Shown here in pieces: positions 42,494-53,300 of a DNA stretch of 64,000 bases. Position 1 is the first letter of the stretch; every line of letters begins with the position of its first letter. The notes under the pieces are model-generated. The model was given only the letters and a program-made list of their open reading frames with translations. It made no database searches and was not told the DNA's origin. The translations under genes and the position numbers were made by a program. Source of the stretch: Picocystis sp. L7 (Eukaryota > Chlorophyta > Picocystophyceae > Picocystales > Picocystaceae). The DNA lies in the NCBI GenBank assembly GCA_020975725.1, contig QXJR01000013.1, forward strand, positions 1 to 64,000. Direction: 5' to 3'.

Positions 42494-42928
42494 GAGAGTA
42501 TCCTTGCCCCCAACTTTAATACAGCGTTGTCATTGTGATCTTTGGTAAAGTGCAGATGAAGATCCTACGGGACTTCCAGGCGAACGAATCCTTGCCCACC
42601 CTCGTATGTTCGCAGGTGATTTTGCCCACGCGTCTCGAACCTCTGGAAAGGAGTTGTTCCACATCGCTCGGGGCAAAGGACATACCTTGTGGTGAGAGCT
42701 TCCATTGATCTGCATGAGAATCGCGCAATCGTTACCTTTGCTGGTCGACAACCCTCTGCAGAGGCCGGTCCACCCCCACGACCAGGACAACGCCATGACC
42801 CCAGTGCGAGACTGATTGCTCAAGCAAGGTTTTGCGGACCGTCGACGTTGCCATGCTCAGTTGGGTCACCGTACCATTGCTAGTGCAAGATTTTCAAAGG
42901 CACTGCGTCTTTTGCTGTCTTTTCACAG

Positions 42929-45190
42929 TCAAAGTACTTTGAAACTTGAGCTTGGCTTGTTGGTTATTTTCATCGTGGCCATCATTCCTTGATCTGCATT
43001 GATAAGGCGAGCACACAACACAGATGTCAGTCAAGTGCCGCTATTTGTATCACTGAATGCTCGGGGCGTGTTTCAAGTTGCTGGCACACCTTCATGGGAG
43101 CTGTGCAAACGAGCAAACGGTGGTGCCGAAGGCAACAAAAGAACGGTCAGCACTCTTGCATGCAATCAAAAACAGAGCAAACAGTTGGATACCGAAATGA
43201 CACAGAGTCCATCGCAAGTCACTCACAGAATATGGCAATGCAGAACCAAGATGCCATCGTAATCCCTGAAGGGAAACCGAGCACGAAAGCATTGGTTGGG
43301 GATGGTCATGACTGTATCTCTCCAAGTGGGCATGGGCCAGTCTGTGAACCGTGAAGGGTAGTCAACAAGCAGAAATGGGCTCGTGTGAATGTGAAAGGGG
43401 TGATAGCTGTTGCTGCAAATTTCCCATTCTTCCATTCCATTCAAAGACACTTCACGCAAAAAGTCAGTGGAGTTTGCGTACAGCTGCTTGTTGACTTCCA
43501 GTACCGAGGCGCTGGGTCTCTTTCCCTCCACGAAACTCCATGCGAGCTTTTGTCTTCGTACTCCCAAATTTGTGTCCGGGTCACGGACATTCAGCTTGGT
43601 AGAGTTCAGCGTCAACCTGAAGTGAGCAGTTGGTTCTTCGTCCGAGATATCTGACAAGTACGTAACCTCGGGGCCTTGGGTCAGCTTTGGAAGACGAAGT
43701 GGCGGCAACATGGCAGGGCTGAAGGGAGTGCCACGGATTTGCATAAACATGAGAACCCCTTCGAAATACGTAATCTTTCCTGCTTTCGGCATGGGGCCTT
43801 TCTCAGCAATCACTGGAAATGTCCCCTGCTGATTGCAGCTGACGGCTACATCGGCTCTCGCCCCTGGCTCCAGATGAATGCTTCTTTCTTTCAGCTGGGC
43901 TGCTTTGCTTGCCATGAGATAGACTCCATCGAGGGAAACCAACCAGATCTTACACGCCGAGGGAAACTTCAAGAACACCACGCTACTGGGTGAGCCGTTG
44001 ATGAGTCTCCAACGCCGAAACTCGCCCAGGCGTTGGGCCACCACAGGCTGCAGCTGTCCATTGACCAGGAGATTTTCAAGAAGGCCTTCCTCACACACTG
44101 CCTTTCGCGTGATCCTGTCCGCTCCGAATAGCCTTGCTAGCGCACGGTAATCACTACGGCAGCCTTCCACTCCCTCTGGGCACGGAAACACCCCACTTCC
44201 CGTTGCATTGAATGCCCCGGCATACAGGTTGTCACCTGCTTGCCAGGACAGCGTGCCGAAGTTGGCCCCATTGCCTACAAATCGAGATCCGGGCGGGCAC
44301 CCCAGGCTGTCCCAAGGCTTGGGTGGTGTTTTCGGGGTCATGCGAAAACCTGAGATGAGGAGTACCTCCTCGGCCATGGCGGAGAGCTCGGGGCAGCACT
44401 TCGCCATCTCTTTTGGGTCATCTTCGACGATAAGGGCACCAGCAGCTCCTCCACTGGCTTGCAAGGAAACGCTGCCGTGAGAGTGAGGATGGTACCAATG
44501 GGTTCCTGGCGCCTGCTGAGGATGTACATGGTAGGTCATGGTTTGGGTATCGCCAGGTCCAATTCTACTGCTCAATACATCGTCTTCTTGTGGCGACACG
44601 TGCAGACCATGGGGGTGCAGGTTGGTGAGATTGGCGCAGCAAGGCACGTCCGGTGCTTCTCCGGTCTCGAATGGCATGGGATAGTATGGATTGTCCCCGT
44701 GGCGGGGATGGGACCAACCGTTGGGCAATCCTCCTACTGCCGCCGACGCCTCCATCGCGTTTTCCGGCATGTGCCCTTTCCTCAGCGCGGGTGTGCCTTG
44801 TCCGGGAGGAGTGTCGTCGAGCCTGTTGGTGAGTTTGATACGAATCACGTCACCGGGATCGACCCGTAGTAATGGCGAGACCACACCTTCAGGGACTCCT
44901 CCGACGCTTTGTGCGAGCGCCAGCACTCTCGTCGGCAAGCATTCCTTGTTTTCTTCGACGAGTTTCAAGCACGTAGCTTTCAATTCGAGGTGCACGTCGA
45001 GTTTCCCTTCGACGGACTTGACGTGTTGGAACTTTCGCAAGGGCCTGCAGCTCTTCTCCCACTTGCACCGCGGTTCCTTTCCCAGGTGAGGATGGACGCC
45101 TTCCCTCACGTCCACGTACGGCGTGCGCACCGCCTGTGCCGTCCACGTGCACGTCCATGCCGCGATCCAAGCGACGGCGCAGAGTCCCAT
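42929..45190 (-). CDS. Secreted multicopper oxidase, three exons with an 11-nt microexon
   Basis: 679 aa laccase-like multicopper oxidase that would oxidise phenols or metal ions with reduction of O2 to water. Exons (minus): 45,190-43,227; 43,100-43,090 (11 nt); 42,993-42,929. Introns of 126 and 96 bp are GT-AG. The signal peptide is MGLCAVAWIAAWTCTWTAQA. All four copper motifs are present: LHPHGLHVS, HWYHPHSHGS, HPFHIHTSP, and LHCHILSHEDQGM. The last motif exists only if the microexon (supplying the S-H-E part) is spliced in; the first exon on its own ends at HCHIL. The tail after GMM is short. It is Cys-rich early on (CKWEKSC, PCCANL). Divergent from the leishmanolysin-like gene. Confidence 0.88.
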
Positions 45191-45984
45191 CCTCGGACGG
45201 GATGGGAAGCAGCGGTGGTGATGTCGAACCTGTGTCTGTTGGACGTCGGTTCGTACCGTGTCGAAACCGTAGCTCGATCGGACCGTCGCATCGAAACCCG
45301 AAAAGACGGGAAACGGAACGATTCAGTCCGGGGAGAAGGAAGGGGATGAAAGGGACGACCACCGAACGAAAGGGAAGATCCCGTCGTGGATCGTCGGTGG
45401 AGGGGGGATCCAGGCGAAACTGGCGCGTTGGCCAGGACATGGCCCAGGCGACGTCAGGAGCATCCCACGAGGAAGGCAGGGCTTTCCAAGCGTGCCACCG
45501 CTTCTGATGCGGGATGGCGCGGAAGGTGCCGAATCCCACATCCACCTTGCATTCTGCGTCCTCCGCCAAGTTGGGATCCCCCCCCGCCCTCTTCCTCCGA
45601 GGAGGAACATCCAAGCTCCAACGTCGATGGGTAAATGCATCGTGGGTCTCGTGTTGAGAAGGACATAGCACACCAAGCACGGCTTCGTAAACAATCGCTC
45701 GAATGTCGTCCAGGACAGCTTCCCATCCACGCTTCTGGGCATGTCGGTTTCCGTGACCCCATCCGGGGCGTCGAAAACGAGAAGGAACCCCACCCCTTCA
45801 GACCTCTCGGTTTCGAACCCAAACTTCAGTCCGGATGCGAAGGAGGACGAACCCGTATAAAAAGCAACACCAATTCCCCGAGAATCGAACCGACCCCGTC
45901 GTGTCCCGTCTGAACCAAGGGAGATGGCCCGACCATTCCGGACGGAACACTCCTTGACAAGGAGAAGATATCAGCAGTGCTTCC
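45191..45984. other. Divergent promoter region, probably with the missing first exon of the protease gene
   Basis: GC-rich, about 0.8 kb. Spurious open frames on both strands; no family seen. The leishmanolysin-like gene has no good start downstream, so its signal-peptide exon is expected here. Confidence 0.45.
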
Positions 45985-47694
45985 GTGAAATCATCAATGA
46001 AAGGATATGAACCGAATGCAATGTCGTGGGAGCCACTGAGGCTGGCCATTTTCCCAATGAACCTCGAGGAGGACGAGCAGGGCAAGTATTTGATCGATGT
46101 GGTACTGGAGAAAGCCAAGGCCAACATCCACAACATGCTGATGGTGCGAAGAGGACAGGGTGCGCTCAAACTCGAAAGACCATGTCTAGTTCGTTGGACA
46201 GGGGGACAAAATGCTGGTAAATGCCAGAGCTATGGACCGGCGGCCCTTGCCTGCATGTCGAGCGGCCTGCAGGAAATTCCTATCGCACACGTGCAGGAAC
46301 AGGAAGTGTGCCCCACGCACTCCCAATGTGAAATTCTCGAAGGTGGTCCTGGGATCCCAGAAGCAGACCTGGTCCTGTATGTAAACATTGTCGACTGTGG
46401 ACCTGGCACTGGCGGAACACAAGCATACGCCACTGCTTGCAACATGGATGAATATGACAAACCTTTGTCCGGCGTGCTCAATTTCTGCAATGGACGGATT
46501 GACACACGACCAGAAAAAGAGCAGGAGGAAGTTTACACGGCTATGCATGAAGTCATCCATGTACTTGGTTTCTCTTTCGACCGCATTCCATTCTACCGTT
46601 CTCCAGATGGAAGTCCACTTACGCCACGTGGAACTGATGGCAGGCCGTCTTGGAGAGGCGACTACAGAGATATTGTAAGCACAAACAGTACCAATCGCCG
46701 AAAAGCCGAGGAATTGGGTCTGCTGAAGGTAGACAACCACAATGGTGCAGTAACAGTTTACCTATCCCTCCCTGGCGTAACCTCTTTCGTTAGACAGCAT
46801 TTTGGTTGTGCCAGTGCTCCAGGTGCAGCGCTCGAGCGTAGTGGCGGAGATGGCACGGTGGGGAGTCATTGGGAAGATTCCTTCTTTCGTTCAGAGCTGA
46901 TGACTAGCGAAATTGAAGAGAGAAGAACGATGCTCAGTGGACTGACACTAGCCTTGTTAGAGGACACCGGTTGGTACAGAGCCAGGTATGACCATGCAGA
47001 ACTTCTTCGCTGGGGAAAAGGAAGCGGATGCGCATTTTTCGAAGAGCGATGCTTGCAACGAGTGGGGCAGAACCCAGCGACTCTTATTGGATCTGTTCCT
47101 GGATACTTCTGCGAGTCCGACAAAGACCAATGCACGTGGGACTTTCAGGGGTTTGGAAGGTGTATTATCCCGAGCCAGGCTGGAGATTCCTCCCTAAGCG
47201 CTCCCGAATTGGACTCTCTCAATCTTCTCCTTGCAGAGACATGCCCCGTCGTAAAAGAATACACTGACAGTGACTGCACGGTGCAACTTTCTGATGGCGT
47301 CAGAAGAGATTACTTGGGCGAAGTATATGGAATGGAGTCACGTTGTTTCCATGATGCTCCTCTGGCCAACAGATGGACAGGTACTCGGCGACCGGGATGC
47401 TACAAGCGAGCATGCGTCCAGTCGGACAGTGCCTCCTCCCTCCAGTTGTACGTCCAGGTAGGAAGCAAGCTCCTAAATTGCACGGCTGGCGGGAAGCATG
47501 CTGTCCAAGGATTTCAGAACAAATTCACATGCCCTGATCCAGCGTTCATTCCCCAATACTGCACACCGCTACATGGGCAAGAAGATTGGGTGCCTTATAC
47601 GAGCGTAGCGCAAATTCCATCAGATGCGGTGACAGCATTCACTGGTTGGCATAGTCTGTGGGTGTTGTTTGCGGTCGTTGCTCTCCTGCTGTGA
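45985..47694 (+). CDS. Leishmanolysin-like (GP63, M8) metalloprotease, 5' end unresolved
   Basis: About 565 aa visible. M8 proteases are zinc endopeptidases, mostly secreted or surface-anchored. Visible features: WEPLRLAIFP near the start (the usual W-P-(I/L)-R-(I/L) entry), the zinc site HEVIH (about residue 188-192) with the following GF, the distant third ligand in GSHWEDSFFRSELM, and the family LTLALLEDTGWYRARYDHAE block, then a Cys-rich C-terminal half (GCAFFEERC, GYFCESDKDQC). A hydrophobic end (WHSLWVLFAVVALLL) suggests a GPI anchor. The first in-frame ATG (45,997) leaves no signal peptide, so an upstream exon is likely. Converges with BUD13, 56 bp apart. Confidence 0.85.
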   Translation: MKSSMKGYEPNAMSWEPLRLAIFPMNLEEDEQGKYLIDVVLEKAKANIHNMLMVRRGQGALKLERPCLVRWTGGQNAGKCQSYGPAALACMSSGLQEIPIAHVQEQEVCPTHSQCEILEGGPGIPEADLVLYVNIVDCGPGTGGTQAYATACNMDEYDKPLSGVLNFCNGRIDTRPEKEQEEVYTAMHEVIHVLGFSFDRIPFYRSPDGSPLTPRGTDGRPSWRGDYRDIVSTNSTNRRKAEELGLLKVDNHNGAVTVYLSLPGVTSFVRQHFGCASAPGAALERSGGDGTVGSHWEDSFFRSELMTSEIEERRTMLSGLTLALLEDTGWYRARYDHAELLRWGKGSGCAFFEERCLQRVGQNPATLIGSVPGYFCESDKDQCTWDFQGFGRCIIPSQAGDSSLSAPELDSLNLLLAETCPVVKEYTDSDCTVQLSDGVRRDYLGEVYGMESRCFHDAPLANRWTGTRRPGCYKRACVQSDSASSLQLYVQVGSKLLNCTAGGKHAVQGFQNKFTCPDPAFIPQYCTPLHGQEDWVPYTSVAQIPSDAVTAFTGWHSLWVLFAVVALLL

Positions 47695-47750
47695 AGAATT
47701 GTGAGTATTCATTCAGAACTGGTACTCCATCGTGGCCCTTTACTCTGAGC

Positions 47751-49118
47751 TTACATATCAGCGGTTGACCATTCCCTGGCCTGTTTATTCCTGGTGGCTT
47801 GCTTGGCCATGTGATCAAAATATGCGGCTTCAAAACCATTGCTTCTATTGACTCCATCCCAGTGCCTCCCGGGAAGAATGTCATACCTGTTGGGGGGTGG
47901 AGGCAGCTTCCTCTTCAACCAGCTGTGTGCTGGTATATCTGGGGGTATTGACATGCACTCAGATGTTTGCAAAGGATGTCCCAAGTTCTCCATTATGTTT
48001 TCGTAGTAGTCTCTCTGACTTGCAAGTGGATCCCCCCAACGTGATCTGGATCTAAGCTTTGCATCATAGTCCTGGGTGCTCGTGTATTGGGCAAACGGCC
48101 CTGCACGTGCCTCTTGAAGACGCTGTATCTGCTCTTCCCTCATTCTCTTCTGTACAAGTCCTGCTCCCCATTCTGGCACCTTCCTCTTTCTAGCATCTGA
48201 ACTTGCATCTGCAACTTCTGACACTTTCAGTTTCATACCCTGCTTATCTCTGTAGATCGTATCTGCACCTCTACCGGTTGCTTCTGGATCCATGGCCTGA
48301 AACGCACCGTCTTCCCCCTCAGCTTTTCTCCGAATTTCACGGGACAGGTCTCTTCCGCGTATCAGTCCAGTGGCTGCTTTTGATTCCGTTCCATCTGCTT
48401 CTTTGGCCTCCATATCGTGCTCTTCCAAATCCTGTCTCAAAGGGGAGGTTTGCACCCCGGCAGTTCCTTGTTCTTGCAGCATTTCCTGCCTGTTCCTTCG
48501 GGGTGGACTCAGATCTGGAGGGGAATCGTGCCTGTTCCTTCGGGGTGGACTCAGATCTGGAGGGGAATCGTGCCTGTTCCTTCGGGGTGGACTCAGATCT
48601 GGAGGGGAATCGTGCCTGTTCCTTCGAGGTGGACTCAGATCTGGAGAGGAATCGTGCCTGTTCCTTCGAGGTGGACTCAGATCTGGAGGGGAATTTGGCC
48701 CTGCATAGTTCTCATGGTTTGGATTTTCCCAGGAGTTGTGTTGTTGGAAGGATGGTGTTTTGGGTCTGGAAGCTCGGGTGTGTTCTTCTTGTTTCCTTCC
48801 CCTTTCGTCGTGTATGGTACGTAACGTGTTCACTTCCACCCAGATCCCTCGCGCATCTTGTTGTTCGGACCCTCGACCCTCGACTTTGCTCGGTTCTTGA
48901 TCTTTCGGTTCGTTGGCATTCCGTTCTTCGTCTTCGTCCACCAGCACGATCCCCGGTCGACCATCCACGTTCCGATCCTTCCCGCCCTCGTCCTTGTCTT
49001 TCTTCTTCTTCTTTTTCCTCTTCGTCTTGGGACGTTCGGCGGTGTCCGATCTCTTTTCCTCCTCTGCGTTGGACATGTATCGTTGTTGCAGGTAGTTCCA
49101 ACGGTTCCCATCCGCCAT
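47751..49118 (-). CDS. BUD13: BUD13, RES complex / pre-mRNA splicing factor
   Basis: 455 aa from the ATG at 49,118; the frame is open far upstream but only through GC-rich sequence. BUD13 belongs to the RES complex that helps activate the spliceosome and retain pre-mRNA. N-terminus: Lys-rich (KTKRKKKKKKDKD). Middle: five 14-residue repeats PPDLSPPRRNRHDS (42-bp DNA repeats at about 48,495-48,700), as in animal BUD13. C-terminus: the conserved domain, with KVPEWGAGLVQKR, ARAGPFAQYTSTQDYDAKLR, RWGDPLA, the PPPNRYDILPGRHWDGVNRS NGFE signature (split here) and the end WSTADM. Divergent from the FAAP24-like gene (429 bp between ATGs). The match supports an intron-containing genome. Confidence 0.93.
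   Translation of the reverse strand: MADGNRWNYLQQRYMSNAEEEKRSDTAERPKTKRKKKKKKDKDEGGKDRNVDGRPGIVLVDEDEERNANEPKDQEPSKVEGRGSEQQDARGIWVEVNTLRTIHDERGRKQEEHTRASRPKTPSFQQHNSWENPNHENYAGPNSPPDLSPPRRNRHDSSPDLSPPRRNRHDSPPDLSPPRRNRHDSPPDLSPPRRNRHDSPPDLSPPRRNRQEMLQEQGTAGVQTSPLRQDLEEHDMEAKEADGTESKAATGLIRGRDLSREIRRKAEGEDGAFQAMDPEATGRGADTIYRDKQGMKLKVSEVADASSDARKRKVPEWGAGLVQKRMREEQIQRLQEARAGPFAQYTSTQDYDAKLRSRSRWGDPLASQRDYYENIMENLGHPLQTSECMSIPPDIPAHSWLKRKLPPPPNRYDILPGRHWDGVNRSNGFEAAYFDHMAKQATRNKQAREWSTADM
48495..48700 (-). repeat. 42-bp coding minisatellite in BUD13
   Basis: Five near-identical copies encoding the 14-residue unit PPDLSPPRRNRHDS. The copies differ at only a few positions, so the array is recent. 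Confidence 0.9.
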
Positions 49119-49547
49119 CGTTTCCTCCCACCACGTCAGGTGGGAATTGGGCAACGAAAGGGTCCTCGTCCACCGAGCACGAACACCCCGGTCCATCCCC
49201 CTTTTGAAGGAGGAAGCACCCCGGTTCCCAAAGGATCCCATCCACCCCCCCCCGCTCCGAACGAGGGGAACAGGAGGGGATCGATTTTCCCCTCCTTCGC
49301 GGGAGGGATCGGAACCCCCCCTTCCGGTCCCCAAAGGGGGATGGGGATGGGGTGGGGTGGGAAAGCAGCACGTGGTGCTGGGGGCGTGCTGGGTTCGATC
49401 CAGGGTCCTCGTCCCCACGGCACCGGTGGGGATGGGCGTTTCTTGGACGGATCCGATGCCCTCGATCGGGGTCGACACGTGTCCGAATCTGGGAGCGGAT
49501 GAGGAAAAGAGAGACCGTCCTCGGAGGGACCAAAGCACGGAAGAATC
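49119..49547. promoter_or_regulatory. Divergent promoter of BUD13 and the FAAP24-like gene
   Basis: 429 bp between two start codons. It contains several short inverted repeats of the CCCCTTT/AAAGGGG type (about 49,200-49,345) and G/C runs. No TATA box recognised. Confidence 0.55.
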
Positions 49548-50258
49548 ATGGCGGACGCGAGACCGTCCGGTGCCTTGATCCTCGCCCACCGTGGCCGATG
49601 GACACCGAATGGAGATGCCATGGCCAAGCAATTGGAAGAGAACTTCGAAAAGAGAGGGTTCCGGATCTCGCACAGCGATAGAATGCTGCCAGATGCAATC
49701 CTCAACTATCCCGGAAACAGAGGCAAACCAAGGTCCTTGGCAGTCAAATTCGTGTGGAAAAAGAGCAACGAGGCCGATGTGAACGAAGAAGACATCCAAA
49801 TCATACGAAAAATGGGGTCCACTTTCCGGACCGCACACGTGATCGTTGTGACAGACGAGGAAGACGGAGAAGAACTCTTCTATCGATTGGTGGAGAAAAC
49901 GAATGGGAAACCATCCGTCATGAAAGCGGCCAACGAGAAAGAGGCGTGCCACTTCCTCGATACGATGGTCCAAATGGCTCGGCGAATGCCAGAGGTGCAG
50001 GCAGAAGGAGAAAGAAACGCTATTGCAGGATCTGAAGACACCATCCTTGAGACCGTCATGGCCCTACCACCGGTGTCCGGAGTTGACGACGCGCGACTTC
50101 TCCTTCGGGCCTTCGGATCCACAGCCAACCTCATCCAGCAGTGCAACAAAACTAGGCCCACCTTGCAGGCTGGTTGCAAACTAACAACCAAAGAGGATCT
50201 TAGGACCCTCTCCAACCTGTGCCGTGGCTGTGCCCAAGCGGTCTGGAGCCACCATTGA
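49548..50258 (+). CDS. FAAP24-like protein (ERCC4-like fold plus helix-hairpin-helix)
   Basis: 236 aa, intronless. FAAP24 pairs with FANCM to bind branched DNA at stalled forks and crosslinks. The N-terminal half (about 5-135) follows the inactive ERCC4-like nuclease fold: an opening GALILAHRGRW..AMAKQLEENF, PDAILNYPGNRG, SLAVKFVWKK, then HVIVVTDEEDGEELFY and a CHFLDTMVQMARRMP strand-helix. The C-terminal half (about 165-236) has two helix-hairpin-helix-like units (ALPPVSGVDDARLLLRAFGS and LTTKEDLRTLSNLCRGCA), as in FAAP24 (about 215 aa). No ERKxxD nuclease motif is seen, again as in FAAP24. MUS81/EME1 relatives are the alternative. Converges on the P5A gene, 59 bp apart. Confidence 0.6.
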   Translation: MADARPSGALILAHRGRWTPNGDAMAKQLEENFEKRGFRISHSDRMLPDAILNYPGNRGKPRSLAVKFVWKKSNEADVNEEDIQIIRKMGSTFRTAHVIVVTDEEDGEELFYRLVEKTNGKPSVMKAANEKEACHFLDTMVQMARRMPEVQAEGERNAIAGSEDTILETVMALPPVSGVDDARLLLRAFGSTANLIQQCNKTRPTLQAGCKLTTKEDLRTLSNLCRGCAQAVWSHH

Positions 50259-50317
50259 CTTGTTTAGAAAATTCCTCCTTGATTTCCACCGATTTATTGA
50301 CAAGCGGGCGCACCGGC

Positions 50318-53300
50318 TCACTGATCCTTGTCCTTCTTTCGGGATCTGACTGGGCGAGCGCTTGGTCCATGGGGAGCTGGAAACAAGAACCTCATCGCAT
50401 GCTCCACCCCATACGAAAGCACAAAGTCTGCAAAAGCCATGATCAAAAAGCGGTCTCTAAAAGTCTCGGGCAACGGCACCAACTCCAAGTACGCGTTGAA
50501 TTCCCGCATGTTATCGGATGCGATTGTAACGAAGAAAATGACACTGGCCATAAGTGAGTACCACATCCCCTTGTTCTCTCGGATGGAAGTATTGAAGGGG
50601 TGTCCGACGTAGTTCACAGCGAAAGTGGAAATCTGTATCATCATGTTCGCCATATAGCTCACCGTGTTCACTATGTTCGGAGCAAAGTCCATGTCTGGTT
50701 CTGGCTTCTTCCAATCTGGAGGCAAGTGACTCAATGCACCACGAACTGAGAGAATGAGAAATGCAAGGTGCACAGCAAATTGGCCCAGAATTGAAAGAAG
50801 CAGATACGGGGAAAACACGCGGGGGTATGGCCTCTGAGCGGAAAGCCGATCCAATGGCTTCGCGTGGGACAAGAAGAGGAACAGCGCTGCACTGAGCATC
50901 CCGGATACAGTCGCCTGAGTGTCACCCAATTTCACGCCATCAAGGTACAGCACACTCAAAACATACGCGTTCGACAGGCAGTTTAATCCCAAGATCTTGA
51001 ACATCTGCAGAGTCGTGACCAGCGTGCACCTACCCTGCCTGATGATCGAAGATACGGGTTCCACTGAAGCAGCCCGTGCTGTAAATGGGGCAGCCATGGA
51101 AGCATCGCCCAATTTGACCATGGGGGCCTGACCGTCACCCTCGGCTTCCATCTGTTCCAACATCTCCCGTACCTTCTCGTTCGGATGCTGACGCATTTGC
51201 TCCCGCATCTTTTCCTCCCAGCTCATGCTAGATGCTGCTTGATTGCCGGTTGGCTTCTTTCGCTGCTTTTGCTTTTCGCTGTGCTCCTTGACCTTCTTGT
51301 AGCGCTCCATGGGGCTCAAGCTTTGCAGCTCCTTGATCTTCTCCACACTTTCCGTGCTCAGGAGCGCAACGCCAACGTGAGAGGTCTTCAAAGCGCCGAC
51401 GTCGTTTGTCCCGTCCCCACACATCAACGTTGTACGGCCCAGGTGCCTTAGAGCTCGCAAGATAGCCTCCTTCTGCTGTGGAGACGTGCGTGCCCAGACC
51501 TGCACATAAGGAACAAGCTCCTCAAAACTCCCCGACGTTTCCACCAGGGAGATGGCTCCCCCTTCCACACACAGATCGTAGTCGTATGCCAGGTCGAGGA
51601 TATCACTGGTCTGGGGACTGAAGGGCACACGCAACTTCTCATCCACCGTTGCCCAAACCGCAGCATTTTCATTCGTCCTCTCCAAAATGAGGACTTCTCT
51701 CTTGACAATGTGCACGAGAGTTGCGGCGTGACATGCAGTAAGGGAGGCATCTCCAGTGATCATGATAAGGTGGTGACTGCTTTCCATCAGCATTTTCAGC
51801 GAAGGTTCAGATTCAGGTTTCAGGGGGCAGGAAAAGAGTGCAAACCCGGCAAATTCCAGGCCAGATTCCAATTCCTCCCGTTCTAGAGACGCAAGCTCAC
51901 TGGAGTTCACCGTTGCGGGCAGGGGCTTGTGAGCTAGCGCTATGACCCGCGCACCGTCCTGTGCGTGGAGCTTGTAGGTCCGGTCGTAGTCCCCAGGGGC
52001 ATCCTTCAGCAAGGGCTTGAGAACTTCGGGAGCCCCTTTGACAAATGCCCAATACCTGCCTTCCTTGGACCCAGGCTCTACGACTCTTGCAAGGACCGCC
52101 ATCCTCTTCAAATCAGAAGAGAAGTGGTGCCTTTGCATGATCTTCATGGTGGCCCCGTCTCTCGCACTCTTCAGGTCATCGGACCTTCCCATCGTCCAAC
52201 CCGTGTGGCTCATGGCTGCAGACTCCAGCGGATCTCCAACCAGTTTGCCGTCGACCTGCACCAGGGCTTGGCACGCTGCGAGCACCCGTGCGGGGATCGG
52301 TTGGATGGATTCCGGGGGTGTCTCTGAACCCTGGTCCATGGCAATGCCTTCGAAGATGAGCTCATCGGTGGTCAGAGTTCCCGTTTTGTCGAAGCAGCAG
52401 GTGTCCACCTTGCCGGCAAAGGGGATGCGGTAAGGTTCGGTGCAGAAGACTCCCCGCTTGGTCAGCGCCACCAGCGAAGAGTTCACCGCAATGGAGAGCT
52501 CCATAGGCAGCTCGGGAGGAATGACTGAAGTGATGATCAAGCTGCAATTCAGGATGAGCTTGAACGTGCTCCGGGTCGGGTCGTTCGATCCGACGTGCCA
52601 GACATAAGCAGCTGCCGCGACCGCAAAGATCAGCAGGAAGAGAATGAACATGCCGGCCTCCCAGTTGTTGGCCGTCACCCTCTCGGTGGAAAAGAGTATC
52701 GTTCTCATGAGCTTCCCCTGGGCGGTGTCGAATCCCGTGCGAAGGACGTAGGCAAGGCACCCACCATCCGGGGGACGCAGCCTGGCATTCTGATAGTCGG
52801 CCTCGTGTTGCAGGATCTTCGTGCCCCCAAAGATGATGTGATGCTTGTCTTGCTTCATCTGTAGCTTTTCTTCGGGCTTTCGCTGCGATACCGGCATCTT
52901 ACGCTGCGGCGTGGACTCCCCGGTCAACATGGCTTCGTTGGTGATGCAGGTGCCGGCCAGCAGGAGCAGATCACATCCTATGGTCTTCTCTTCTGCACCT
53001 TCTCCGACGGGACGTTGGATGGACACAATGTCTCCCGGCACCAGCAGGTCGGGGCCGCAGCTGACCCATTTTCCACCTCGATGGACCAGCATGGGATAGG
53101 GTTCGGAGCTGATCTGTCGGATTTGGTTGAGGGATCTCATCCTGGATCCGACGACGGTGCATTCAAAGACCACCAGCATGAGCAGCGTGAACATGGAGAA
53201 GTACCACATCTCGTCCAGGAACCAGAGCGCGACGCAGAGCATCTGGAAGAGGAAGAAAGGCGCGAGCATCTGTTCTTTGAGCAGCTCCCCGAAGCTCGCT

